Positions 9,135-17,943 of a stretch of DNA of 64,000 nt are shown here, in pieces. Source of the DNA: Gleimia hominis (GTDB lineage Bacteria > Actinomycetota > Actinomycetes > Actinomycetales > Actinomycetaceae). Positions within the stretch are counted from its first letter, which is position 1, and each line of letters begins with the position of its first letter. The notes under the pieces are model-generated. The model had not been told where the DNA came from, searched no databases, and worked only from the letters and a program-made list of their open reading frames with translations. Location of the stretch: NCBI RefSeq assembly GCF_002871945.2, contig NZ_CP126963.1:744001-808000 (forward strand). The letters run 5' to 3'. A program made the translations under genes and the position numbers.

Positions 9135-10810
9135 TATCCCTCCGTCCACTCGCGGCGTGCCCGCGCCAGTGCCTGCTGGATTTCGCTTGAGGAAACGAGG
9201 TCTGGAAGCGCATCTGTAAGCGGTTCCATGGCTCGTTCCAGTGCGCGGCTCATCTGCGTTTTCAATGCTCCGTGCGCCCGTTGCGTCATTGCCGCTACCG
9301 CTGCGTCACCGAACACGGCTTCGAGCACGCGTTGAGCAACTATGCCCGTTGCACCCGCCACCGTAACTTCAGCACCGGTTAGCCCGCCAGTGGAGGCGAA
9401 CAGGACAATAATCAGCGCCAAGCCCAGAAGGTTCACACCGAATGCGAGCATACGGGCAGACGTTTTCTTGTTCGCCCCCTGGCGTTTAATCAAGTCCACA
9501 ACCGCGCGTTCCCAGTTCTTTACAGCTGCGCGGGCCTCATGCTGTAACTTTTCTTGGGAAAGCGGAACTACCTGCGCTTCAAAGGGGCGCATCGCCGGAT
9601 TTGCACGCCAAGTGGTGCGAGCATGCTGCACTGCGCGCGCCAGTTCGTCGCAAATTATTGTGCTCAAGTTAGAGCCGAGAATCTCTTTCACTTCGTCTGC
9701 GCGCGCGTTCCGCCCGGTGAAAAACCCGCTCACCCGCGATTTTACCCGCGTAACAATCCGGTCAATCCCCGCGGAAATGTCTGCAACCCCCAGCATGGCC
9801 TGCCACCTGGACAGCACTTCGCCACGCAGAAGTTTCCCATTTTGAGTTGCCTGTTCCAAGCGCCGCAGTGCCACCCGCTGGTTTTCATCCACCACAGATG
9901 CGGCGTCGGTACGTACCAGCGTCTGTCTCGATAAGACCTGCAACAGGTGCTCGACGTCCGTGAACAGTTCCGCAACCGTGCCTTCTAACGCTCGTTTCGC
10001 CACTTGAGCGCGCGTGTGCGCAGTGTCGGAAAGGGAGGACAGCCAGTTCTTCACGGTCCGCACCGAAGCTGGGTCTAAGCGGTCGTGCTGCAAAGGCATC
10101 TCGTTCACACAAATAAGGGGCGCGTCAGAAAGCCCCGCGTCCGCTAAAAGCCGCGCAAAATCACCGCGAACCACATTCGTTGCCCCAGGTGGTACCCGAT
10201 TCAGCACAATCGACAGAGCCACCGAGCGAGCGTGTGCCTCACGCAAAACTTCCCACGGAACCGCATCTGCGTAACGCGCGGCAGTGGTAACAAAAATCCA
10301 CAGGTCCGCCGCATCAAATAGTTGCACCGCCAACGCCCGGTTGCGGTCAACGAACGAATCCAAATCCGGGGCATCTAGCAGCGCGAGCCCGCGCGGAACC
10401 CGATCGTTCACCTGCAGGCGCAACGCGTTCTCCCCGGCTGACTCGCCCGCACCACTACCGCGCACCCGCGTGAACGAAGGAAGCACCCGGGTGGATTCGA
10501 ACCACGGGGCATCCTCCGCCCGGTAAATCAGCGTCGGGGTGCGAGTGGTAGGCCGGATCGCGGAGGTCTGCACCACACCCTCACCGAGCAGGGAGTTCAC
10601 CAGCGTCGACTTCCCCGCCCCCGTGGACCCACCGACTACACACAGCAGGGGCGCATCCAGCTGCTGGGCCCGGGGGATAATGAGGTCCTCCAGCTGCTGG
10701 GCGCGCCGCCGCGCGAGTGTCTGCGCCGCCTGCGCGTTTTCAACTTCGAAAGGGAACGTGAGGGCACGCAGCTGCTCTTGCAGCTGCGCTAACGCGTCTA
10801 CCCGGTTCAC
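9134..10810 (-). CDS. Dynamin-like GTPase with C-terminal membrane hairpin
   Basis: 558-residue GTPase of the same group as its downstream neighbour. From the GTG at 10810: P-loop GSTGAGKST at 61-69, G3 motif DAPDLDS, NRVP in the G4 position, a long helical region, and a hydrophobic pair around residues 445-490 (FGVNLLGLALIIVLFAS followed by a Gly/Ala-rich segment). The chosen GTG lies 2 nt after the hisS stop codon, behind GGGAG; the longer frame would overlap hisS by 46 bp. With the next gene it forms a coupled pair (TAATG), suggesting a membrane-remodelling heterocomplex as in paired bacterial dynamins. That role is inference. Confidence 0.8.
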   Translation of the reverse strand: MNRVDALAQLQEQLRALTFPFEVENAQAAQTLARRRAQQLEDLIIPRAQQLDAPLLCVVGGSTGAGKSTLVNSLLGEGVVQTSAIRPTTRTPTLIYRAEDAPWFESTRVLPSFTRVRGSGAGESAGENALRLQVNDRVPRGLALLDAPDLDSFVDRNRALAVQLFDAADLWIFVTTAARYADAVPWEVLREAHARSVALSIVLNRVPPGATNVVRGDFARLLADAGLSDAPLICVNEMPLQHDRLDPASVRTVKNWLSSLSDTAHTRAQVAKRALEGTVAELFTDVEHLLQVLSRQTLVRTDAASVVDENQRVALRRLEQATQNGKLLRGEVLSRWQAMLGVADISAGIDRIVTRVKSRVSGFFTGRNARADEVKEILGSNLSTIICDELARAVQHARTTWRANPAMRPFEAQVVPLSQEKLQHEARAAVKNWERAVVDLIKRQGANKKTSARMLAFGVNLLGLALIIVLFASTGGLTGAEVTVAGATGIVAQRVLEAVFGDAAVAAMTQRAHGALKTQMSRALERAMEPLTDALPDLVSSSEIQQALARARREWTEG

Positions 10811-10812
10811 GT

Positions 10813-12138
10813 TTACAGCTCCCAGCTTGGCCACCGATCCGCTTGCGGTGGCTGCCAAGTCTGCGGGTTGGCATCCACCTGTTCACCCGAGCGGATGTCC
10901 TTCACGGAGTGACCACCTTGCTCGTCAGTGAACCACACGTACGGGATACCCCGCCGGTCTGCGTATCGGATTTGTTTGCCGAATTTCGAACTTGAGGGCG
11001 ACACTTCCGTTGGGATTCCCCGTTCCCGCAGCGCATACGCCACTTCGTTGGCATCGTCGCGTTCACTCTCGTTAGTCACCGCAATCAGTACGCACGATGG
11101 CACTTCGCGGCTAGCCCGCGCCATGTCGGCGCCAAGAATTCGCGAGATCAACCGGGAAACGCCAATGGACATACCCACCCCCGGGTAGGTCCGCTTCCCC
11201 ACTGTTACCAGCGAATCGTAGCGGCCGCCCGAACAGATTGACCCGAGGTCTTCGTGGCCACGCAAAAACGTTTCGTACACCGAACCCGTGTAGTAATCGA
11301 GCCCGCGGGTAATCTTCAGATCCGCAATCACCACGCCGGAGGCGTGTTTTTCTGCCGCTCGTAAGAGCGCTCCGAGCTCCTCCAGGCCCTCATCTAACAG
11401 CGGGTGGCTCAGCCCGAGTGCGCGCACCTGCTCCAGGACCTCCAGGCCCCCGTGGATCTGCGCTAACTGCAGCAGCTGTTCCCCTTGCGCGCTGTCAATC
11501 CCATGCTGGGTCATCTCTTCTAACACGCCGGATTGGCCGATCTTGTCGAGCTTATCGATGCTCCGCAACGCGTCGTCGACCTGTTCAATCCCAAGCGCCT
11601 CGCACATGCCCTGCACAATCTTGCGGTTATTCACATGCATCTGCACGGGCGGAATCGGGAGTGCTGCCAGGGCCTGGGCCATCACTAAGGGCACCTCCAC
11701 CTCGTGGTGGAACGCCAGCTCTCCCGCGCCAACGACATCAATGTCTGCCTGGTAGAACTCGCGGAACCTACCTTCTTGTGGCCGCTCCCCTCGCCACACT
11801 TTCTGGATTTGGTAGCGCCGAAATGGGAAGTGCAGGGAGCCCGCGTTCTCACCTATATACCGCGCGAACGGGACCGTCAGGTCGAAGTGCAGGCCGATCG
11901 ACTTGTCCGCTTTTGCGTCGTGGCCACCGCGGTCTTGTAGCCGTGAAAGTAGGTAAATCTCCTTGGAGGTCTCCCCTTTGCGTTCCAGTTCCCGCACGGG
12001 CTCCACACTGCGGGTTTCAAGTGGAGCGAAACCGTGTAGTTCAAACGTGTGCCGCAAGATGTCCAGTACCCTTTGTTCTACAATGCGTTCGGCGGGGAGC
12101 CATTCGGGAAAACCCGAGAGTGAAGTTTTTGCTGCCAT
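10813..12138 (-). CDS. hisS: Histidine-tRNA ligase
   Basis: Class II synthetase charging tRNA-His, 441 residues. Visible landmarks are motif 2 (RYQIQKVWRGERPQEGRFREFYQ), the HisRS-specific GLDYYTGSVYE, motif 3 (GVGMSIGVSRL) and a C-terminal anticodon-binding domain (VPSCVLIAVTNESE onward). It lies 33 bp after the metallo-hydrolase gene and 2 bp before the first dynamin-like GTPase, so all four genes probably share one transcript. The metallo-hydrolase/hisS pair is conserved in actinobacteria. Confidence 0.97.
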   Translation of the reverse strand: MAAKTSLSGFPEWLPAERIVEQRVLDILRHTFELHGFAPLETRSVEPVRELERKGETSKEIYLLSRLQDRGGHDAKADKSIGLHFDLTVPFARYIGENAGSLHFPFRRYQIQKVWRGERPQEGRFREFYQADIDVVGAGELAFHHEVEVPLVMAQALAALPIPPVQMHVNNRKIVQGMCEALGIEQVDDALRSIDKLDKIGQSGVLEEMTQHGIDSAQGEQLLQLAQIHGGLEVLEQVRALGLSHPLLDEGLEELGALLRAAEKHASGVVIADLKITRGLDYYTGSVYETFLRGHEDLGSICSGGRYDSLVTVGKRTYPGVGMSIGVSRLISRILGADMARASREVPSCVLIAVTNESERDDANEVAYALRERGIPTEVSPSSSKFGKQIRYADRRGIPYVWFTDEQGGHSVKDIRSGEQVDANPQTWQPPQADRWPSWEL

Positions 12139-12171
12139 ATTAGACCATTCTAAAATATCGTCGGGTGTTTT

Positions 12172-12891
12172 TTAACCAATGCTGCGGGCACGGCGCACAT
12201 ACAGGTTCGTCGCCAGCTCGTGCTCCCAGTGTGTGGCCGGCCCGTGGCCCGGTAGCATCCAGGTGCGCGGGTCAATCACGTTCCCCAGAGTGCGCAACGT
12301 GTGCCGCATTTGGCGTTCGTCCCCACCGGGCAGGTCGGCACGCCCAACCGAACCGGCAAAAATCACGTCGCCCGTAAACGCAATCGGTTGCGCTTGTTTA
12401 ACCGGCCCGTGCCCGGTGCCTTCCGACGGTAGTTCCGCGTTCGTTTCTAGTGTTTCTCCGGCCGTAATTTCCATGAGGAACAGGGCGGACCCTTCGGTGT
12501 GGCCAGGGGCGGGCACCATCAGCACGTTAACTCCGGGGACGATCGCGACCGTGCGCGCGGTGAGGTCACGCACATCCTGCGGCGCCCGCCACTGCACTCC
12601 TTGCGGACGCATCTGCGGCAGCAGTGCGGACAGCGGATCGTCCAGCCGATACCGGTCCGGGTTAGTTATATACACGGGGACGTCAAAGTTAGCGCACTCC
12701 CACACGTGGTCCGCGTGCCCGTGCGTTAGCAGCACCGCACGAGCAGTTAGGCCCTCCTCATGCAAATACTGTTTAATCCGATCGGTCACACCCAATCCGG
12801 GGTCAACAATCAACGCCGACTCTTCGTTCGGTGCGCTCACGACGTACGCGTTCGCGGCAAAGAGTTCAGCCTCAAACCTTCGTATCCTCAT
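12172..12891 (-). CDS. MBL-fold metallo-hydrolase (glyoxalase II-like)
   Basis: 239-residue metallo-beta-lactamase-fold hydrolase, probably a thioesterase with two metal ions. Metal ligands visible: THGHADHV (56-63, HxHxDH), the histidine in APGHTEGS, the aspartate in FTGDVIFAGSVGR and the histidine in LPGHGPATHWEHE. There is no signal peptide, so it is cytoplasmic. Genes of this type regularly precede hisS in actinobacteria; the substrate is unknown. The ATG at 12891 follows TAGGATC, and no clear Shine-Dalgarno is present. Confidence 0.88.
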   Translation of the reverse strand: MRIRRFEAELFAANAYVVSAPNEESALIVDPGLGVTDRIKQYLHEEGLTARAVLLTHGHADHVWECANFDVPVYITNPDRYRLDDPLSALLPQMRPQGVQWRAPQDVRDLTARTVAIVPGVNVLMVPAPGHTEGSALFLMEITAGETLETNAELPSEGTGHGPVKQAQPIAFTGDVIFAGSVGRADLPGGDERQMRHTLRTLGNVIDPRTWMLPGHGPATHWEHELATNLYVRRARSIG

Positions 12892-12970
12892 GATCCGATC
12901 CTACCGCGAACTACAGGACCTCGTTTTTCCCAAATCATTGCACAACTAATTGCGCGATTTATTAGCGTGA

Positions 12971-12986
12971 TTGATCGGAGGATCAA
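12971..12986. promoter_or_regulatory. Small dyad in the metallo-hydrolase/DUF349 divergent region
   Basis: TTGATC-GGAG-GATCAA is a perfect 6-bp inverted repeat around a 4-nt centre, in the 222-bp gap between the divergent genes at 12891 and 13114. It could be an operator or a chance hairpin. Nothing else definite was seen in this gap. Confidence 0.2.
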
Positions 12987-13113
12987 CAAGAAACGAACTA
13001 CAAGTATGCGAAATCACATTGAAACCCCGTAGTATAGGCACATGGGTGCGCAAGCATCTTAAAAATGTAGTTTCGTCCGGGCGAACGCCCAACCGTATCC
13101 CAAGAGGAACACC

Positions 13114-14454
13114 GTGAGTGATCAAAACGAGAATCCAACAGCAACAGACACCACTGACACTGATGAACAGGTGCAAGAAATCCGCCCGGCGGTCGTAGTG
13201 CGCGCCACTTCGGATGAGGACCCGGCGTCTTTCGGTCGCATCGATGAGGACGGGAACGTGTGGGTGCGTGAAGCCAGTGGTGAACGCCAGGTCGGATCGT
13301 ATCCCGACGGTGTGCCCGACGATCCTTTCGGCATTTACACCCGCCGCTACCGCGACCTGGAGGCCACTGTGAACCTCTTCGAATCGCGCTTACCGACGTT
13401 GAACGCCCACGAGATCGACACGACTTTAGCGAGTTTGAAGAAAGCCGTTGAGGCCCCAGCCGCGGTGGGTGATTTAGATGGGCTCCGCAAGCGCGTTGCA
13501 GACTTGCAGGAGGCGGGAGCCAAACGGAAAGAAGAGGCGAAAGCAGAACGAGCCGCCGCGAAGCAGGAGGCCCTGGAGCTACGCACCGCGGTTGTTGAAC
13601 AGGCGGAAGCGGTGGCGGCGCAGGATCCGGAACGCACTCAGTGGAAGCACTCGGGGCAGCGGCTGCGGGACCTTCTGGAAGAGTGGAAGCGTTTGCAGCG
13701 CCGCGGCCCGCGCTTAGATCGGCCAACGGAGGACGCGTTGTGGAAGCGGTTCTCTTCCGCCCGCTCCCACTTCGACCGTGGGCGGCGCCAGTTCTTCGCC
13801 AAGCTCGACGCGCGGCAGGCGGAAGTGAAACGCGTTAAAGAGGGGTTGATTGCAGAGGCGGAAGCCATGCAGAACTCCACCGATTGGGGCCGTACCTCAG
13901 CCGCATACCGCGATTTAATGGACCGGTGGAAGGCAGCGGGCCGGGCCTCCCGGAAGGAAGATGACGCTCTTTGGGAGCGGTTCCGTGCAGCCCAGCAAGT
14001 GTTCTTCGATGCCCGCCACGCCAAAGACAAGGTGGTGGACGAAGACCATCGCCAGAACCTCCAGGCAAAAGAAGAACTGCTGGTGCGCGCAGAGGCACTG
14101 TTGCCCGTAAAGGATTTGGAAGCCACTAAGTCTAAACTGCGCGACATTCAAGACGAGTGGGAAGAAATCGGGTTCGTGCCGCGTGCGGATATGAAACGGG
14201 TTGAGGGCCGGCTGCGGAAAGTAGAGCAGGCGGTGCGGGATGCGGAAGATCAGCAGTGGAAACAGACTGATCCGCGCACTAAAGCGCGCGCCGGATCCAT
14301 GCTTGGGCAGCTAGAAGACTCGATCGCACAGCTGAAAGCCGATCTGGAAAAGGCGCAGGCTAACGCAGATGCAGCGAAGGAAGCCTCAATCCGGGAGGCA
14401 CTCGAAACGAAACAGGCTTGGTTCAAACAGATCTCTGATTCCGTAGACGAGTAG
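13114..14454 (+). CDS. DUF349 domain-containing protein
   Basis: 446-residue, mostly helical, highly charged protein with repeated DUF349 units, seen as recurring W-x-G patterns such as EEWKRLQRRGP, MDRWKAAGRASRKEDDALWERF and DEWEEIGFVPRADMKRV. The C-terminal 100 residues look coiled-coil. The function is unknown; DUF349 proteins are common near relA and hisS in actinobacteria, as here. The GTG at 13114 follows AAGAGGA at good spacing. It has no signal peptide or membrane segment. Confidence 0.9.
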   Translation: MSDQNENPTATDTTDTDEQVQEIRPAVVVRATSDEDPASFGRIDEDGNVWVREASGERQVGSYPDGVPDDPFGIYTRRYRDLEATVNLFESRLPTLNAHEIDTTLASLKKAVEAPAAVGDLDGLRKRVADLQEAGAKRKEEAKAERAAAKQEALELRTAVVEQAEAVAAQDPERTQWKHSGQRLRDLLEEWKRLQRRGPRLDRPTEDALWKRFSSARSHFDRGRRQFFAKLDARQAEVKRVKEGLIAEAEAMQNSTDWGRTSAAYRDLMDRWKAAGRASRKEDDALWERFRAAQQVFFDARHAKDKVVDEDHRQNLQAKEELLVRAEALLPVKDLEATKSKLRDIQDEWEEIGFVPRADMKRVEGRLRKVEQAVRDAEDQQWKQTDPRTKARAGSMLGQLEDSIAQLKADLEKAQANADAAKEASIREALETKQAWFKQISDSVDE

Positions 14455-14463
14455 GCGGTAGCG

Positions 14464-14472
14464 TTATCCACA
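14464..14472 (+). promoter_or_regulatory. Consensus DnaA-box sequence
   Basis: TTATCCACA at 14464-14472 matches the DnaA-box consensus exactly. It is followed by a run of eight G and lies 52 bp before the orphan gene at 14525. A single box can occur by chance, so function is uncertain. Confidence 0.35.
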
Positions 14473-14524
14473 GGCGGGGGGGGTGCCCTGTTCACGTGGG
14501 TGACGCTTCCTCCATACTGGGGGC

Positions 14525-15010
14525 ATGTGCAGCACTAACCCAGCCGCGTATTACGCGCATTTAGTCCCGGGACAAATTGACGTACTAGACCGGGTTGGTT
14601 TCATGTTCTTGAGGGATATGGCTCGCGATGGGCCGGCGGTGGAGCTGCACCGAATGATCGTTGCGCAAGACTGCTTAACAACCCCGGTGCTGCGAGCTCG
14701 CACGCTCGCAGTTCTGGTGCCCCGCGGGTGGGCGATCAGCCACTGGTCAGCCGCGTGGGTGCACTGGCACGTGGGGTCTGCCCTGCCCCTGCACGTCGCG
14801 GGCCCACAGCGTCGCCTCGCTGACGACGAGTTAGTGCCCCACCAGCGGAGTATTGAAGGCACTGTGGATGCGAACCTGCCTGGCGCCGTGCAATCTAGAA
14901 GTCAAACATTTGTAGACCTAGCGCAGTTGGGAGCGTTAGAAGAGCTCCTCGATTCCGGGGTTGTGTCAGTGCGCTCTGCATGCGCCACCACCTCGGGACA
15001 CGCCGGATAG
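14525..15010 (+). CDS. Hypothetical protein, possibly AbiEi/DUF559-like remnant
   Basis: 161-residue protein that I do not recognise with confidence. Two short patterns recall the actinobacterial proteins that join an AbiEi-type DNA-binding region to a DUF559 (Vsr-like) endonuclease: WAISHWSAAWVHWH (compare P-x-G-x-x-S-H-x-S-A-A) and SQTFVDLAQLGALEELL (compare R-T-x-x-D-L-A). The endonuclease domain that would follow is absent because the protein ends shortly after. It lies between DUF349 and relA on the opposite strand to relA. It is read from the ATG at 14525 behind a G-rich stretch. It could be a truncated or stand-alone form. Confidence 0.55.
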   Translation: MCSTNPAAYYAHLVPGQIDVLDRVGFMFLRDMARDGPAVELHRMIVAQDCLTTPVLRARTLAVLVPRGWAISHWSAAWVHWHVGSALPLHVAGPQRRLADDELVPHQRSIEGTVDANLPGAVQSRSQTFVDLAQLGALEELLDSGVVSVRSACATTSGHAG

Positions 15011-15023
15011 CTAGATACCGTTA

Positions 15024-17351
15024 CTAGGCACCTTTCTTGCCGCGACTGCGGGCTCCCGCCCGGTGGTCGCCGTGCGCTCGATAAACATCGAACACGCCTT
15101 CTACCCCACGCAGTGCAGCCAGTGTCGCCTTCAAATGAGCCGGGTCAGCCAGCTCAATCGTGAAGCGGAAAACCGCCACTCGGTCTTTGGACGACCTCAT
15201 CTGCCCAGACATGATGTTCACGTGACTGTCCGCTAAAATCGCGGTCACTTCGGAAAGCAGGGACGGCCGGTCTAACCCTTTAACTTCAATCTGCACCAGG
15301 AACGTAGCGGTTGAGTCCGCTTCCCATTCCACGTTCACAAAGCGTTCTGGATGCCGTTCTTCCAGTTCTACCGCGTTCGAACAGTCTGGCGAATGTACAC
15401 TCACCCCGTTGCCGCGTGTAACGAAGCCAACAATCGGGTCACCGGGCACCGGGGTGCAGCAGCGCGCGATCTTGACCCACACGTCGTTCGCACTCATTCC
15501 CGACACGGTCACGGATGCCGACGGGTCGGTAACTGAAGAGCGGTTGTGCCCCGGGGTGACGGCTTCAGACAGGGTCTCTTCCGTTCCCGAATCGCCGCCG
15601 AGTGAATCCATTAGCCGCTCCACCACGTGCTGGGCAGAAATGTTGTTATCCCCCACTGCGGCGTACAGGGCGGACACGTCCTTATAACCAAAGTCCGTGG
15701 CCAGTGACAGCAAAGACTCGTGCGTCATCAACCGCTGCAGCGGCAAGCGCTGTTTCCGCATCGCCCGTGCAATCCGGTCTTTACCAACTTCGGCGAATTC
15801 TTCGCGCCGTTCCTTCGAGAACCACGATTTAATCTTCGACCGTGCCCGCGAGGATGCGACGAAACTCAACCAGTCTCGACTCGGCCCAGCTTTGGAGGAT
15901 TTTGAGGTGAATACCTCGACGATATCCCCGCTTTCAAGGTGCGTATCCAACCCCACGAGTTTACCGTTCACGCGCGCTCCCACCGTGTGGTGCCCCACCT
16001 CGGTGTGCACGGCGTACGCGAAATCAACGGGCGTGGATTCCGCTGGCAGTACCCTCACGTCCCCCGCCGGAGTGAAGACGTACACTTCGTCGCCCGCGAT
16101 TTCAAACCGCAGAGAGTCCAAAAACTCCTCGGGATCATCCGTTTCGCGTTCCATCTGGATGAGGCCGCGCAGCCAGTTCATCTGTTCCTGCTGACTCATC
16201 TTGTCGGAATCTGCTTTGTTAGACGCGTTCGGGTCCTGCTTATACCGCCAGTGCGCGGCCACACCGTACTCAGCTTGTTCGTGCATTTCGAACGTCCGCA
16301 CTTGGATCTCCACGGGCCGGCCGCCCAGCCCCATGACCGTGGTGTGCAAGGAGCGATAGAGGTTGAACTTCGGCGTTGCAATGTAGTCTTTAAATCGGCC
16401 GGGAATCGGGTTCCAACGGGCGTGTACAGAACCGATTATCGCGTAGCAGTCGCGCACAGTTTCGACGAGCACCCGCACCCCCACCAGGTCATAAATATCG
16501 TCGAACGCCTTGCCGCGCACAATCATTTTTTGGTAAATCGAATAGTGATTTTTTGGCCGGCCCGAAACGGTCCCTTTCACTTTAGACCGCCGCAGGTCCT
16601 CTTCTAGGGCGCGCACTATTTGCTTGAGGAATTGCTTCCGCTGGGGCGCACGTTCCGTTACAAGCCGGTCAATTTCTTCGTATATCTCTGGGTAAAGGGT
16701 GATGAAAGAACGCTCTTCCAGCTCCCACTTGATTGTGTTCATCCCCAGTCGGTGCGCGAGGGGCGCGTAGATTTCAAGCGTTTCTCTGGCTTTGCGTTTG
16801 GCAGATTCTCTTGAGACGTACTGCCAGGTGCGGGCATTGTGTAGCCGGTCTGCGAGTTTAATCAACAGGGTGCGGATGTCTTTCGACATTGCGACGATCA
16901 TTTTGCGCAGGGTTTCGGACTGGGCCGCTGCCCCGTATTTAACTTTGTCTAGTTTGGTAACGCCATCGACCAGAAGTGCGATTTGAGGGCCGAAGTCCTC
17001 AGTGAGCTGCTCCACCGTGTATTCCGTGTCCTCGACCGTGTCGTGCAGCAATGCGGCCACGAGCGTGGGTGGAGTTATCCCAATTTCGGCAAGTATCGTA
17101 GCTACGGCAACAGGATGGGTAATATAAGGCTCGCCAGACTTACGCATTTGCCCTTTGTGATACTTGCGGGCCGTTTCGTACGCGCGTTCAATATCCGCTA
17201 CGTCTGCTTTCGGGTGATGCGCCCGTACCGCGCGGATAAGCGGCTCAATTTCGGGCGCAGTATCGCGTTTGCGCGACCCAAACCACATGAGGCCCGCGCG
17301 TACGCGGGAGCCACTCACGGGCTTGTGGGATTCCAAATTGCTAGACGTCAT
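15024..17351 (-). CDS. relA: Bifunctional (p)ppGpp synthetase/hydrolase
   Basis: Stringent-response enzyme that makes and degrades (p)ppGpp. The 775-residue length is full. In order: HD hydrolase domain with HDTVED at 103-108; synthetase domain with the RFKD motif, which is the RxKD type found in bifunctional enzymes, then PKFNLYRSLHTTV and VEIQVRTFEMHEQAEYG; TGS domain (DEVYVFTPAGDVRVLP); and a C-terminal ACT domain (LVQIEVKGLDRPSLLSEVT). Both active sites look intact. A TAACAT hexamer exactly 6 nt before the ATG suggests a leaderless mRNA. It lies next to apt, as in mycobacteria. Confidence 0.97.
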   Translation of the reverse strand: MTSSNLESHKPVSGSRVRAGLMWFGSRKRDTAPEIEPLIRAVRAHHPKADVADIERAYETARKYHKGQMRKSGEPYITHPVAVATILAEIGITPPTLVAALLHDTVEDTEYTVEQLTEDFGPQIALLVDGVTKLDKVKYGAAAQSETLRKMIVAMSKDIRTLLIKLADRLHNARTWQYVSRESAKRKARETLEIYAPLAHRLGMNTIKWELEERSFITLYPEIYEEIDRLVTERAPQRKQFLKQIVRALEEDLRRSKVKGTVSGRPKNHYSIYQKMIVRGKAFDDIYDLVGVRVLVETVRDCYAIIGSVHARWNPIPGRFKDYIATPKFNLYRSLHTTVMGLGGRPVEIQVRTFEMHEQAEYGVAAHWRYKQDPNASNKADSDKMSQQEQMNWLRGLIQMERETDDPEEFLDSLRFEIAGDEVYVFTPAGDVRVLPAESTPVDFAYAVHTEVGHHTVGARVNGKLVGLDTHLESGDIVEVFTSKSSKAGPSRDWLSFVASSRARSKIKSWFSKERREEFAEVGKDRIARAMRKQRLPLQRLMTHESLLSLATDFGYKDVSALYAAVGDNNISAQHVVERLMDSLGGDSGTEETLSEAVTPGHNRSSVTDPSASVTVSGMSANDVWVKIARCCTPVPGDPIVGFVTRGNGVSVHSPDCSNAVELEERHPERFVNVEWEADSTATFLVQIEVKGLDRPSLLSEVTAILADSHVNIMSGQMRSSKDRVAVFRFTIELADPAHLKATLAALRGVEGVFDVYRAHGDHRAGARSRGKKGA

Positions 17352-17357
17352 TTTTCT

Positions 17358-17363
17358 ATGTTA
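17358..17363 (-). promoter_or_regulatory. -10 hexamer of a probable leaderless relA mRNA
   Basis: TAACAT, then exactly AGAAAA, then the relA ATG. No Shine-Dalgarno is visible. The geometry places the transcription start on the start codon. Confidence 0.45.
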
Positions 17364-17403
17364 TCCCAAACTGACGTCGGCTTTGGGGCTCAATCGCTAG
17401 CGC

Positions 17404-17943
17404 TTAGAAAACAACCCCGGATTCCACCGTGAGGCCCTCGAGTTTCTTCCGCCCTCCGAGTGCAGCCAGTTCGAGCAGCACGGCGACGGACACAACTTCC
17501 GCCCCACACTGACGAACCAGTTCCACCGCTGCTGCGGAGGTCCCACCAGTTGCCAGAACGTCATCCAAAATGAGGACGCGCTGGCCTGCTTTAACGGTTT
17601 CTGGCCGCAGTTCCATTCGGGCGCTACCATACTCAAGTGCGTAGTCCACGCCGATCACCGGCCCCGGAAGCTTCCCGGCCTTACGCACCGTAATCATGCC
17701 GATGCCAAGCCTGGTAGCCAGTGGCGCGGCCAAAATGAATCCGCGCGATTCCAAGCCCGCAACCGCGTCGATTCGACCTTCGTAGTGTTCCGCCATTACC
17801 TCAATGAGGCGGGAGAATGCCGGGCCGTTGGCCAGTAGTGGGGTGATGTCGCGAAACAGAACACCCGGTTCGGGGAAGTCTGGAATCTCGCGTAGATTCT
17901 CGGTAATTAGTTGAGCAATCTCTTGCGGAAACTCGCCGCTCAT
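17404..17943 (-). CDS. apt: Adenine phosphoribosyltransferase
   Basis: Purine salvage enzyme joining adenine and PRPP to AMP. At 179 residues it has the family length. It shows the PRPP-binding signature VLILDDVLATGGTSAA, preceded by IGVDYALEYGSARMEL, and FRDITPLLANG near the N-terminus. Its ATG follows the secF stop codon with no gap, so it is the last gene of the yajC-secD-secF-apt series, the same arrangement as in mycobacteria. Confidence 0.97.
   Translation of the reverse strand: MSGEFPQEIAQLITENLREIPDFPEPGVLFRDITPLLANGPAFSRLIEVMAEHYEGRIDAVAGLESRGFILAAPLATRLGIGMITVRKAGKLPGPVIGVDYALEYGSARMELRPETVKAGQRVLILDDVLATGGTSAAAVELVRQCGAEVVSVAVLLELAALGGRKKLEGLTVESGVVF

Noticed and set aside
12998..13726. 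242-residue minus-strand ORF overlapping DUF349
   Set aside because: Proline/arginine-rich low-information sequence antisense to a recognised gene.
14464..14472. Replication origin
   Set aside because: A single DnaA box without a cluster, AT-rich stretch or dnaA/dnaN nearby is not enough.
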